Part shown: positions 23,730 through 34,735 of the stretch, piece by piece
Layout: every line of letters begins with the position of its first letter
Position numbering within the stretch: the stretch's first letter is position 1
From: Hsuehochloa calcarea
Taxonomy: Eukaryota; Streptophyta; Magnoliopsida; Poales; Poaceae
Assembly: GCA_036346395.1 (NCBI GenBank)
Contig: CM070599.1
Coordinates: forward strand, 19,459,232 to 19,523,231
DNA: 64,000 nt
Direction: 5' to 3'
Position numbers and translations under genes: made by a program
The notes under the pieces: generated by a model
Seen by the model: the letters and a program-made list of their open reading frames with translations, nothing else
Database searches by the model: none
What the model was told of the DNA's origin: nothing

Positions 23730-24627
23730 AGTTCAACACCTGTGCATAGAACTTGGTGTACTTATGCCTAATCCTACAGGCGCTGCAGAAGACAACGTAG
23801 TCGTCCCACCCTTCCATCACGCCGCAGCTGGTGCTCGTGCACCGGTGGCCATCCTCTGACAGCACCCACACCCGACCCGATGGCCCGTCCATCTTCCACA
23901 TCACTGCTTGGACCACGTCCGCCGCGAGCCTTCGACACTGGTTGCACTCCCGGTTGGTCCTCTTGGCCGTCTCGCACCCGCTGACCGGCTCGCCCTCTAC
24001 TTGGCTGATGTATTACTTCCAAACATCGCGCCTCGCTGGCCATGTAGTGGAAGAGGCTGAGCATGTAGGCCGCATCCTTGTGGCCGGTGACGGCCCCCCG
24101 TTCTAGGAACACGAAGCCACGCTACATGTCCTGGTGCACGAAGACGAGCGTGAGGCCGATGATGAAGCAGGCCTCCGGGTTACCAGCGTCGGTCAGGTGG
24201 TTGACGACGGTAAGGTAGCAGTTGCTGTCCAACCACTTCATCACCTCCTGCTGCTCCAGCGCTACGTGCCTCCCCACGGCGCGCTCCTTGGACGCCTTGC
24301 CTTGTACACGGCTTTGCAACTCCAATATACGTACAAAATTCAAGACATCAGGATTACTCCGTAAGAGAAAATTAAAATTAAGCACAAATTAAGGGTGTTA
24401 TTGCTAGTCAAAGTAGTTACATGTTTCTCTAATCAAATTAAAAGGCTAACATGTATGCATGCATGGATTGGTTGCCACAACAAACAGTAGTACGTGGCTC
24501 ATATGTTGTAGAGGTCAACCATGGGCTGAGGAGAGCTCGTGGCCACGAGGTCGACGATGTTGACGACAACATCTTGAGGAAAAGCGACGACGATCGCCGA
24601 CCTCCTCGCCTTGGTCCTCGCCGTCAT
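23716..24627 (-). pseudogene. Captured fragment of a grass F-box gene (At1g67623-like), broken
   Basis: On the minus strand the start at 24627 reads MTARTKARRSAIVVAFPQDV, followed by a VVNIVDLVATSSPQPMVDLY stretch, an F-box-like N-terminus. A stop follows at the likely exon end. The next coding block (24385-24122) has a KWLDSNCYLTVVNHLTDAGN then PEACFIIGLTLVFVHQD stretch, and 24112 onward has VFLERGAVTGHKDAAYMLSL. The C-terminus (23916-23716) has DGHRCTSTSCG then GWDDYVVFCSACRIRH, a Cys/His-rich MYND-like tail. This order fits the plant F-box subfamily of At1g67623-type proteins, which would bind SKP1 in ubiquitin ligases. Stops, lost frames and missing sequence between exon 1 and the next block make it non-functional. 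It lies between CACTA arrays, so capture by the transposon is the natural reading. Subfamily is from memory of the family pattern. Confidence 0.65.
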
Positions 24628-24829
24628 GCTCCGTGTGCTCACCACAGCACGCGACCTACGGTCTATGAGTTTTCAATACTGTAGTTATCAAGTTTTTTTA
24701 ACTCTACTGGTTGTTGATGGAGGGTGCGAAAGACATGATCATTCTTTTAAAACGTATCACAAACCAAGACGAATTGTAACATCGGCGCACAAGACGAAGA
24801 GACGCATCACGCTGGAACCGAATGGCTTA

Positions 24830-25720
24830 AACATATCATAGACGGTTCCAACCACAAACCATCTATGATACAAAATTATCATAGACTGTTCTTGTTAAGA
24901 ATTGTCTATGAATTATCACAGACGGTTATTATTAGGGATGGCAATCGGAGGCGCGGTGGGTACGGGTAGTGCTCGCCCATACCCATACCCGCGACCCCGA
25001 ATTCCCCCCACGGGCATACCTACGACGGACGACGGGCGAAAAACCTCTCCTATGCCCATTGCCCGTGGGTACCCATCGCCCGCGGGCATGCCTGTTTACC
25101 CGCGAATAATGCATCGCCGCCTGTGGGTACCCATCGCTCGCGGACATGCTCATTACCCGCGAGCAATGCATACATCAAGTTCATCATAATTCATACATCA
25201 ATGGTGCATCACACATTCAACAACTAATAAGGTTCATTACAATTCACATATCATGTTCGACAAGACAACTAATCAAGTTCAACAAATAAAATAAAAATAC
25301 AAACTGGCATAGTTCATTACACATGCGGGTAGGTCACGGGTAATCGGGAGAAGCGGGTACGGGTGGAGCTTACCCATGCCCATGCCCGTTTACCCGATGG
25401 GCAAGGAATTGTGCCCATTTTCATGCCCGTGGGCAAAGAAAGATGTCAATACCCGCCTCCATTAGGGTATTCGCCCGCGAGCACGCGGGTAATCGGGCAC
25501 AATTGACATCTCTAGCTATTATTAAGAACCGTCTATGATATTTCACAGACTATTTTTAACATGATCCCTCTGTAATATTACATCTTCACAGATGGTTTTT
25601 ACCGCATCCAGTAACACAGACGTGTGTTAAACTAAAACCATTTGTGATTGTATTTAATACTGATGGTTCCAGGGAACTGTCGGTGATGAGGCATCCAGTA
25701 TAGCCCTTTTTGTAGTAGTG
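24830..25720. repeat. Right-hand subterminal array and terminus of the CACTA composite
   Basis: Inverted ACAGACGGTT-type motifs run from 24830 to 24932 and resume at 25523-25720, interrupted by a hAT-like insertion. The terminus TGTAGTAGTG ends at 25720 before ACA. Confidence 0.8.
24933..25514. mobile_element. Non-autonomous hAT-like element inserted in the CACTA array
   Basis: Ends are TAGGGATGGCAAT and, on the complement, TAGAGATGTCAATT. The 8-bp flanks GTTATTAT (24925-24932) and GCTATTAT (25515-25522) match at seven positions, the length typical of hAT. The interior carries many CCCGCGGGTACCC-type phrases near both ends, forming long imperfect inverted subterminal repeats. No transposase coding. 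Confidence 0.8.
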
Positions 25721-25753
25721 ACATGATTCAAAATCTCACATGTATTTTGGGAA

Positions 25754-25922
25754 GTTGAGCAAAAATAAAGATAAAAAATGAAATTATATACCAACAAAAT
25801 ACGGTAATGTGGTGAACTCGTTATGTTCTTCACATTTACTTTGAGAGGTTGAGCAAAAATAAAGATAAAAAATAAAATTATATACTAACAAAATACGGTA
25901 ATATGGTGAACCCGTTATGTTC
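25754..25922 (+). repeat. Tandem duplication, two 75-bp units, offset 94 bp
   Basis: Units 25754-25828 and 25848-25922 both run from GTTGAGCAAAAATAAAG to CGTTATGTTC with only a few substitutions. They lie just outside the CACTA right end. Confidence 0.9.
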
Positions 25923-26572
25923 CGAAGAAAAAATCATAATAAATTCGGACCCAATTCATCAGATGAAAAAAGTGCAAATTTCAAAACATATTAGACGAAT
26001 GAAAATTTGACTATTATAATTTTTCGTACAACACATCAACAACACGAATCTTATAGCACATCTAACAAATAAAAAAGTGACAGTTTGATTTCAAAAAACT
26101 GTCGAAAGTTATATAGCAATTCTCATGTTTATTTGTGCCAAGCACACAAATTTTGCCCTACGAAATTCCTAAGCTTTTTATTTTATATGTTATGTATGTA
26201 AGACCTTGCTCCATTTATTTTTTATTACTGTTCAAAATACTGATTTAGAACACAAATATTTGCCAGGACACGTAGCACATATGGGCATGTAAAAAATTGC
26301 TACATTCACTTCCTTCCCTTTCTCTGCATTTTCTTTTTAATGCAATATTGCACAACTTACATTGGAAAGACTTTCCCAATAAAAGTCTTCTATATCTTTT
26401 GAATTTATTTTGCTGTAGGGATTCCGTTTGTTCTTGGAAAAGTTGCAGACCATTTTAATGGAGATGATTCAGTGGATAAAAATGTAGTAGTAACAAGAAG
26501 TACAAGAGTAGTATTATTTGTCTTTTGTTAAAAAGGGGTGTAATAAATTTCGTCACAGATTAGTTAATTATG
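25923..26572. other. AT-rich intergenic DNA, nothing recognised
   Basis: No frame, repeat or terminal structure that I can support. Confidence 0.4.
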
Positions 26573-27210
26573 CTAGAGTAGTGGTGGGCATTGACCCGCC
26601 GTGCTTCGGGCCGTATTGTGCTGTGCCGGTTTGACCCGGCCACTCCGTCGTACCGTGTCGGCCCGCCTCGCCTCCAGCCAGGCCCAGGCATGGCCTAAAG
26701 CCCTTTGTGCCAGGGTTGTGCCGTACCAGTCTAAGCCCAACCCTAAGTAACTATAAATGTTCGGGAAGACGACAGCTACCGCCGCCATCCAAGAAGATAA
26801 AGACACTCATGCGTCATCCACACCCTCTCCCCCTCGCCATAGCCCTCCTCCTCCTGGATGCTGATGAAGAACTCCGCCCACCTCGGCTGCGCTGCGCACT
26901 TGCGAAGGGGATGAGAAGGACAGCGACGAGGAGGTGGCTGGAGGCAGGGCGGTGGGCGGCAACGCGTGGGGAGGGGGAGGGAGAGGGAGAGGGAGGGAGG
27001 GGGCGGCCGGCGGCACGTGGGGAGGGAGGGCGGCGATCGGCAGCGCGTGGAGAGGGAGACGGCTGGAGCTAGAGGGAGAGGAATCAGGGAATGTGATTAG
27101 GGATTGGGCATTTGGGAGGCGAGGCTCGGGAGAAAGGGTTGGGAATGGGGTTGGGGAGGCCGGGAGGATATTGGGCCAGGCCGAGTGGCAAAGTGGGTGA
27201 TTGGTTGGGC
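26573..27210. other. GC-rich block, possible gene leader remnant
   Basis: The first part (26580-26710) has CCCGGCC/GGGCCG-type phrases often seen in grass hAT ends, but I find no matching second end. A CTATAAATG at about 26750 precedes GC-rich DNA with a G-rich purine run (26950-27070). Frames are open on both strands only because of base composition. No domain is recognised. Confidence 0.3.
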
Positions 27211-28921
27211 CAAGCTAGGTGTGGGAGTGATTGAATTTAAATATTAAAAATAGTGCATAACGGTTTCAACAAAGTCATCTACTGAACGTTATATGAACTG
27301 AACAAACTGGATTCTCAATGGCTATCACGCCTAAACTTCACCCCCGGACTGTCATGTATGATATCAATACTGTGTCCTGAGGTGACAACTGAGGCAAGCT
27401 AGAATTAATCTTATTTGAATTTTGTTTGCTACACTCTGAATTTTGATATCTGCATAGTACTACTCATGATACGTGCAATTATTTAGCATTCCATCAGTGC
27501 ACTTGCCTGTACCACGAAATATACGCAATAAATACAATGTTTGCATCTAGTATGCGCCTACACATCATTTACTGGACATCTGCCTTCACTGCCTTCACTC
27601 ACTAAAGACAAATGTACTGCAGTCTGGTGTATTCATTCACTAAAGGTTGTTATTTTAAGAACTGCAGTGCTGATGGGCACACAAAAAAACTTATGTTGGT
27701 ACCTGAATTTTTCAGAAAAGCAATGTTGCAGGTGATAATATTGTATTCCATCTCAATATAAGTTTAGCTGACTAATGGAAATGTGTCATGTTCCTTTCAG
27801 TAAAGTTGAACATGATGCAATTTCATGACATCTGCACTATTATCTCATATCAGAATCAATCAATCAAGACAAATTGTTTCTCATTCTAACTATTGGTAAC
27901 AATGAATTAGGATACAAAAATCCTCCATGTTAGATAGATCAATTGAGGCAGTCTTTCTTGGTTCATATAGATCAATTGAGGCACGTCGTGTGCTGCCATT
28001 TATATGGGAAATGTCATGCAAAGTTTCAAATGACAAGAGCTAAAGAGCTGATTACGTACTTACAAGTTAAAGAAAGTTTTCAAAATCAAACTCACCGTCA
28101 TCAGAGTTCCCAATGTCTCCAATTCCTAAAATTCATCAGCAAAACGAGATTTACAGCAGATGATATTTCATAGCAGAAATGGTGATAGTTGAGGCTTTGC
28201 AAGTCTTCCATATGTTGCTTCCTACAAATGGAAATGGTCTGACAAGTATTTATAAATTATAGTAGGTAACTTTGTATCTCAGGAGTTATACAGGGTGATC
28301 TTGTCCACCAATTTTAGGACACGCATGTGAACAACATTAGCGCACAACATGTCAGGATATTGCCATATTCAAATTTTGCTCTCCAGCATTGCTTTTTTGT
28401 CTTGCGAAATATAGTTAGGCAAGCACGTATGGATCGATGTGTTACAATTTTGAAATCTACTCTGACTTCCATCTTTCAGCAAACACAAAGCAGTTGTTGG
28501 ACTAATAATGTTCATCTCAAGTGATACTTTCACTCTACCATGAACAAAAAGCATGATAGTTGCAACTATAATTTTTCGTCCTACTATGAAAATTATGTGA
28601 TGAAAAGTGCAACGAATAGGCAATGATTTTAAAAGAAATTAAACCTTGATGCCATGGCTTTATAGAGGATTAGGCTGAGTATTAATGTGTATAAGGTCAT
28701 GTTCCCCTCAAATGCCATTTTGCTTAGAGGTAGAAGGAAAATGTGATGGAGACATGGAAGGTGAGAAGAGCATCAAAAGCATCATAGGAAACATAACGAC
28801 GAATGGAGTTAATTTTTGTATGCCCATGGATTTCAATGAGATTGGTTAGGAAAGTTTACTTGTACTCCACGATGATAATTGTATTCTTTTTTTATTTTGG
28901 ACTGAACTTGCTGACGACATT
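27211..28921. other. AT-rich intergenic DNA with one dispersed repeat copy
   Basis: No supported gene. Order of short similarities (GTGGGAGTGATTGAA near 27220, CTGCATAGTAC near 27452, then the repeat at 28110) parallels 44280-45045, suggesting one larger diverged repeat. Confidence 0.4.
28110..28370 (+). repeat. Dispersed repeat, copy 2 of 3
   Basis: Shares GAAATGGTGATAG, CTTTGCA, GGTGATCTTG/GTTGATCTGG and TTAGGACAC...CACAACATGTCA blocks in order with 44785-45045 and more weakly with 780-1010. Class unknown. Confidence 0.55.
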
Positions 28922-29025
28922 GTATTAGACTACTACAAAACAAGCTATACGACGCCTCATCACAGACGGTTCCGTAAGAACCGTCTGTGATGAGGCGTCG
29001 TATAGCTTGTTTTGTAGTCTAATAC
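28922..29025. repeat. Near-perfect 104-bp palindrome derived from CACTA ends
   Basis: The left arm 28922-28972 and right arm 28978-29025 are perfect reverse complements except for a 3-base CTA surplus in the left arm; the loop is 5 bases (28973-28977). The arm sequence CTACTACAAAACAAGCTATA followed by GCCTCATCACAGACGG resembles the right terminus of the CACTA composite. The palindrome also includes GTATTAGA outside the CTACTAC, so it is an inverted duplication rather than a simple MITE. Confidence 0.9.
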
Positions 29026-29053
29026 TTAAGAACCGTATGCGATAATCTAAGTC

Positions 29054-29088
29054 ATCACAGACGGTTCTTGTTAAGAACCGTCTGTGAT
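29054..29088. repeat. 35-bp perfect hairpin of the ACAGACGG motif
   Basis: ATCACAGACGGTTCTT, GTT-type centre, then the exact complement ending CCGTCTGTGAT. It is the same unit as in the CACTA arrays, next to the larger palindrome. Confidence 0.85.
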
Positions 29089-29712
29089 TTTACCATGGCT
29101 TTGAATTTTTCGTACTCTTTGATTTTATTATGGCTTGGATTTTACCAGGGCTTGGAATTTTCATTACTCTCTGATTTTACCGCGGTACACAATCCTCTGC
29201 CATGATAGCCTCTGCCGCGGTAGGATTTGGACACACAACCCTCGGATCATTTACTCCTTTAGAACGAATCATTTTATCGCTTCACGTATGTGCTTTACTA
29301 TCACACTAACTTTCTCTGTACTACCTCGTTGAACATTACTAGTGCAGAAAGATTCTCGAGCTCGACATTTACTATAAAATGATATGTAAGTGCACTTTTA
29401 CTATAAGATGCACATGCAATTGCTGACCTCCTATTTTGTTTTGAATTACTGCATGATTAACATTGGTTTATTGTATTATGCTTATATTTTACTGTACTTT
29501 CTCCACTCTATTTTGTTTTTGTATGTTTGTGAGTGCGAAGATGAAAAGCACGATACCAATTCGACCAATTCCTCGTATTTTTAAACACATGTACACTGCC
29601 ACTCGGTCTATCCGATGCGTCTCTTCATCTCCCCTGCTACGACTTATAAGGATGGACATCTGCTAACTGAAAAAACACAAGCTCCATATTATTTCCACAT
29701 AGCCAGTAAAAA
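29089..29712. other. AT-rich intergenic DNA, nothing recognised
   Basis: Contains recurring short phrases such as GATTTTACC and GGCTTGGA near 29090-29180. No supported frame. Confidence 0.35.
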
Positions 29713-30133
29713 ATGCCTTCGAGCTCTTCTTCCTCTCCCCTGCCCAAGGTAGTTCTGGTCTACCTCACCCTTGTATACGATCACCTGTCTGGCCGGAGCC
29801 TAACCAATGCTGCTGACCATTATGCAGTACATGATCACCTCCTCGATCTCCCCCTTGTTTCTCCCGGATGTCATGTCTCCGATAATCCGTGGGTTGCGCC
29901 TCCTCCTCAGCTGTACAAATGGCTTGGTCTCTGGTGTTCGACGGACCAACTTCGTGATCAAGATCACACTCACTCATTATGTGGATCGTGTCGAAGATTC
30001 GATCCAGATGCACAATGGATACATCGACGAGCTGAGCGCGAGGGACGATGATACTGAGAGCGTGGAAGAGGCTGAAGCACTAATCTGGCCCATGGTCGAC
30101 ATGCATCCTCATTACCAACTGCTCCAAGCTTGA
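29713..30133 (+). other. Unrecognised coding-like segment
   Basis: Two plus-strand frames overlap here. One opens at 29713 (MPSSSSSSPLPKVV) and the other runs to a stop at 30133 through a VDRVEDSIQMHNGYIDELSA stretch and an acidic part. The second half of the latter looks more protein-like in composition. I recognise no family. It could be a decayed gene fragment or chance; local GC is higher than the flanks. Confidence 0.2.
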
Positions 30134-30348
30134 CTCGTCACTGCGAAGGATCAGGTGGAGGCATTTCTCCACATATTCCCTAATCATGTCCCCGCCGAAG
30201 CCCACAAGCATGCTTATGGATGCTTGAGGACAATGATAGGATCCTACATTGGCCACTAGGGCCCTTCTTTCTTTTTGTATTAATTATGCAATGTACATAA
30301 AACAAGCGACCGACCACGCTATTCGGCAGAATCACCCTAATATATGTT

Positions 30349-30376
30349 AAACAAGTTTCATCTTTAGTTGTTACTG

Positions 30377-30412
<36 letters not shown>

Positions 30413-30870
30413 TTCCTGCAGTGTGTTGCTTCATTTTACTGATTGAGAAAAACAAAAACTATTAATGTATGCACGCTTTATTGCTTTGTATTACTATTTA
30501 CCATTTCATATGTAAGTGTTTGTTGTCTCCTCACCAATTGCTGTATTACTGTTTGCATTAGTGGTTTGGCGACTCTTGATATGGTCAATTACTACTTCTC
30601 TGATGTCCATTTTACCGCACCTTATATGATAGCTTGATGTCCCAACCTAACATATTTAGAACAAGTTTCATCTTTTTTACCGCAGTGTGTTGCTTCATTT
30701 TACTGCTTGAGCAAAACAAAAACAAAAAACAAAAACCTCCTCGTGTATGCACACTTTACTGCTTTGTGTTGGATATTTACCACTTCATATGTGTGCGTTT
30801 ATCGTCTCCTCACCTATTATTGCTGCATTACTGTTTAGCATTAGTGGTTCGGCGACTCTTGATCTCGTCA
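30349..30870 (+). repeat. Local direct duplication of ~210-240 bp
   Basis: Units 30349-30587 and 30659-30870 both run from AACAAGTTTCATCTTT through CAGTGTGTTGCTTCATTTTACTG-like sequence to GGCGACTCTTGAT. The first unit has a (TA)n run (30378-30409) absent from the second; the second has an A-rich insertion. Confidence 0.85.
30378..30409. repeat. (TA)n microsatellite
   Basis: Sixteen TA units inside the first unit of the local duplication. Confidence 0.95.
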
Positions 30871-32338
30871 TAAATCGCGTGTGATACAATTTTTTAATGT
30901 CTGACGTCTCCGGTGGGAGGGTATCGAGGGTCTTTACCACTAACTACACATGGGGGGTTGAAGGGGTGGGGGTGTGGGATCGTGCCCCGATAAAAGAAAT
31001 ATAAACGTACATGTTTCGGCAGTTAAAAACACAAACAAATTTTGCTGTGATATGTGTTTACTGTCAGACATATTAGATCGAAAGTTTTATCCCAAAAATA
31101 GTAGTAAAAATGTTTCGCACAATTACTATCGCGACTCATATCAATTACCATCAAATGGAGACGCCCGGTGCGGGTGCGAAAGTTTCTGACCCGCCAACTG
31201 TAGTTGGTGAGCCGGCAGACTGAGGATTGCACGAGCGCGTCACACCTGGCCTAGGACGCACGCGGTGGGCTAGCTAGGCGTAGAATAACTATTCTATACA
31301 TAGTCAGAGAATAGTATGTGCGTATATATATATGTGTGTGTGTATATATATATATATTTGTCTTTACATTCATATATTTTTTTTGGTATCTATAATGTGC
31401 TATGGCATAATACAGTGCAATTATAAGTATAATGAGCTCATCTGTAAGGCACTTAATTTTTACGAGTATGGTGCTAATTGTACAACTAAAGGCTACCTTG
31501 TCATGTTTCCCTCTTCAGCTATGAGTTACCCCACTTCTCAAGTTGTCCTAAAGGTCTGTGGTCACCGGTGAAGAACATAGCATGATAGTAAAGTTTTAGG
31601 CACAAGTAGTGATGATGCAGCTTCTCATGGGTAAAACAAATCCCACACTAGATAGAGACACATCGCGTAAACTTTTGATGTTGTCATAAAATTCGACGGG
31701 ATTCGCCATTGCACCTTTGGCATTATTTTGTCGGATTGCCAAACATGACATGATTTTTCTGGATACACCACCCCATGGAACGAACGATGTCCCAAAGAAA
31801 CTCCAGCGGAAAGTTTGGCAGCAGCCGTAAAATGAGACTCGAAAAAACCCAAACTATCCGGAAATGCCATTCCTATTTTATTTTCTGAATTCTCTCTCAT
31901 CGACCCATTTTTACCCTGTCAAACATCACCTTCCACTTCGAGGACATCACCATGGCCAACGTCTCCAACCAGCAAATCCGACTACCATATTGCTCCAAAC
32001 ACCATTTCTCACCTGCTGCTAGATCCATTAACATGAGCAGTTTCTTAAAAATAAGCCAAAAACATGTGTAGTACAATAAAGATCTCGTTCAAGTTGTTTC
32101 TGATGTTATCGTTCTTAAGAGTCAGGGCAGGGAATCAGCACGGGAAGTGCAGAGGGGTAAAATGATTTTTTGGGCCTGCGAGCTGCGGCACAGACGCGAT
32201 GCAACTAGACTGGCCTGGACACCTTGTGCTTGGTGCTATATATTCTTGATTTCTTTCATTCTTTGCTCTTTAGCACATAGCCATATACTATGGTATATAT
32301 TGTGTAGTTAGTAATATAGTTGTGTATTTGTATTTGTT
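30871..32338. other. Intergenic DNA, no gene supported
   Basis: Includes a mixed (TA)n/(TG)n run at about 31321-31359. A short GC-rich patch (31155-31275) with GGCCTAGG and GCTAGCTAGGC phrases resembles a Helitron-type end only loosely. No frame with a recognisable domain. Confidence 0.4.
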
Positions 32339-32434
32339 TGTAGATTTGCAATAACATACAAACAGGCTTTGCATAACTATTTCACTTGTAGATTTGCAAT
32401 AACAGAGAAACAGACCTTGTATAATTATTTCACA
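32339..32434 (+). repeat. Tandem duplication, two 48-bp units
   Basis: Units 32339-32386 and 32387-32434 both begin TGTAGATTTGCAATAACA and end in ATTTCAC; they are directly adjacent. The following 32435-32800 shows nothing else. Confidence 0.9.
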
Positions 32435-32800
32435 AGCAATTCAGGCAGTACTCCTCCAACCGATGGTAACACAATTCAACCAAAGAGACGTCTACTAGAA
32501 TTTAACCCTAATAAAATTATTATCGATCCGCCGCATCGTATACCAAGACTATACTTGTGTTAATTTAGTTTAGTCGTCGCTTCGCCACTGGTATCAATTA
32601 TACTTACCAAGGATGTGATATAAAAAAAATGACATTTTGACAGTCCCAATGCTTTCCAATCGTAATCTTGACAATTAGATATTTTCATGTATGATTTTGA
32701 AGCCCAGAGGGGTAGATAGAAACGTCTCTTAGCTTTGTACGAAGGAGAGTAGAGTATATATGGTGATATGTTCAGTTGCATATTTTTTATTTTTAACACC

Positions 32801-33010
32801 CACTACCAGAAACTGTTTGTTTCCCGAGTGTCTATATTTTTACCGAGTGTCTATATGGAAACACTCGGGCAGGTCCCGAGTGTTTAATAAGACACTCGGT
32901 AAACGCTATAAGCACTCGGTAGAAATAACTCTACCGAGTGTTATACGAAACACTCGGGAAATAACAATTTTTCCCGAGTGTTTTAAAATTAAAACACTCG
33001 GGAGCGAAAA
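32801..33010. repeat. 5' TIR and subterminal array, copy A
   Basis: TIR CACTACCAGAAAC followed by about nine CCGAGTGT/ACACTCGG motifs in both orientations. Confidence 0.9.
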
Positions 33011-33535
33011 GACCGTCCCGCGCCCGTTTTTTCCCCCGGCGCCGTTTCCCCGCGCCTGTTTTTCCCCCGCATCCCCCCGCGCCCTAACCCTTCCCCTTCC
33101 CCGCGCCGCCTCCACTCCTCCCCCTCCTCCCGCGCCGCCTCCTACTCCCACCCCTCCTCCCGAGCGCCGCCCGCCTCCTCCTCCTCCGGCACCGCGTCCT
33201 CCGGCACCGCCGTCCGCCTCCACTCCTCCCCCTCCTCCCGCGCCGCCTCCTACTCCCACCCCTCCTCCCGCGCCGCCTCCTACTCCCATCCCTCCTCCGG
33301 CACCGCTGTCCTCCGCCTCCTCCCGGCTCCCTCCCCCCTAGCGCCGCCCGCCTCCTCCCTCCTCCGCACCGCCGTCCTCCGCCTCCCTGCTCCCTGCGCC
33401 TGCGCCTCCGCCCGCTTTCGCCTCTGCGTCGCGGCGCGGGCGCCTTCTTGCCCGAGGCAACCGCACGACCACGCTGGGCGCGCGGGCGTGAGCACCACGA
33501 GCGCGGGAAACGCGCCACGAGAGGTCGAGAGAGGT
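33011..33535 (+). promoter_or_regulatory. GC-rich leader of copy A
   Basis: C- and CG-rich, with CTCC/CGCC-type repeats. The same kind of block follows the array in copy B. Such leaders are usual upstream of TNP2 in this type of element. Long frames open on both strands are compositional. No TATA box is obvious. Confidence 0.5.
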
Positions 33536-34735
33536 ACGCTTAATTATTTCGCTTCTTCTTAGGCTCCAAAGACAGATTTGTGTAATTGTTGAAAATCATG
33601 CGCCCCTACAATATGGATGAAGGATATACACCCGCAATGTACAATAGAGATTCCTACAGAGGTGGTTTAGTGCTAGGTGTCCGGACACTCTTGACCGGTT
33701 GCAAGGGAAATCGATTGTGGTAAGGACATCGCAAATATTAATAATTTCTATAGAAATTGTTTGGGCGAGTTGCTATAAGTGAGAAACTAATTGTTGTTTC
33801 TTCCTTTTGGCAAAGGAAGTGCCAATTTCTATAGAGATAAAATAGGGTTCAGATTGCTTGATACATCAGTCCCACGCAACATAACCAGCTTCTAGGTGAG
33901 AGGTTAGCGCATTTCTACTACCTCCAACCACCACCAACAAGTGTTTGGTACAAGTTTGAAGTTACAACTTACAGTAGGGAGTGGTCTAGATGTTAGACAA
34001 CGCCCCATACTTAAGAACAAGAAAAGGGGGACAGAGATGGTGCAACACTTAATCAAAGGCAACACTCGGTTACACATATCAACAACAGGAGACGCGATGA
34101 TCGGGTTACATTGTTCATGATCGTCAAAAGTTGTTTATGTTTTCGGCAATTCCACTTAATTGATCTTCCACTTCCAGTTTCTTGTGAGTACACGCATGAG
34201 AGGAATGGACCGTAATGCTGATGGGGTTAGTGCATAAAACACAATGTGTTAGTTTTTAAGGTGTCTCTCGTGTAAAGCGTAGGCCGCATTATGATTTTCG
34301 GATCACCCATACTCATTACATGGAACTTATTGCAACAAATTTACAAATTCGCCTCCTTCATCGCCTCGTATTGACAAGTTTGTTCTTGTAAGTGCACTAT
34401 CTGAGCTAATAACCAAATGGAGACTTCAATCCTCGGTGGAACTTTCACTTCCATATTTTGTAGATTTTATGGGAAGCTTGTGGCCCTTCTCTCTCGGGCG
34501 ATCATATCCTCGATTTTATCTGCAGATTGTGTCCCTTGGAGCCTCGCTCCATATCACCACATGTTTCTCGGCATTGAGCCCGGTGTTGTCCAATAGAATC
34601 AAGCAACTTTTCCCTCTCAAGTAGTGATGATCCTCCAGCTAACTTCTCGTTCCAAGTTAGGACAACCTCACACAACACTGTGGTGACAGTATCCCCATCA
34701 TAGTTACCGGATTCGCTATAAAACCCGGGAATCAC
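33536..34735. other. Copy A-specific segment absent from copy B
   Basis: In B the GC-rich leader continues directly into the part homologous to A at 34735. Here about 1.2 kb of ordinary-composition DNA intervenes. No terminal repeats or target duplication were found, and no domain is recognised. Confidence 0.5.

Larger units (their letters stand above)
1391..25720 (-). mobile_element. CACTA (EnSpm) transposon composite with nested insertions
   Basis: The left end reads CACTACTACAGAGAGGG at 1391 and the right end, on the complement, CACTACTACAAAAAGGGC from 25720. Both ends are flanked by ACA (1388-1390 and 25721-25723), the 3-bp target duplication expected of CACTA elements. Both ends are followed inward by arrays of ACAGACGGTT in both orientations. 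Inside, on the minus strand, lie decayed TNP2-like and TNP1-like genes, a captured F-box fragment and several later insertions. An internal array at 17.95-18.37 kb and duplicated array edges near 23.3 and 23.6 kb suggest two or more related elements merged. A 3-bp match occurs by chance 1 time in 64, so the two ends might instead belong to different elements. Confidence 0.7.

Noticed and set aside
26573..26806. hAT end or coding frame in the GGCCCG-rich patch
   Set aside because: No second end or 8-bp duplication was found, and the minus frame is compositional.
31155..31275. Helitron 3' end (GC-rich patch with CTAG)
   Set aside because: No convincing hairpin directly before a CTRR end and no matching 5' TC end were found.
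32906..33518. Gly-rich and Arg-rich minus frames and a Pro-rich plus frame
   Set aside because: Same compositional effect in the leader of copy A.
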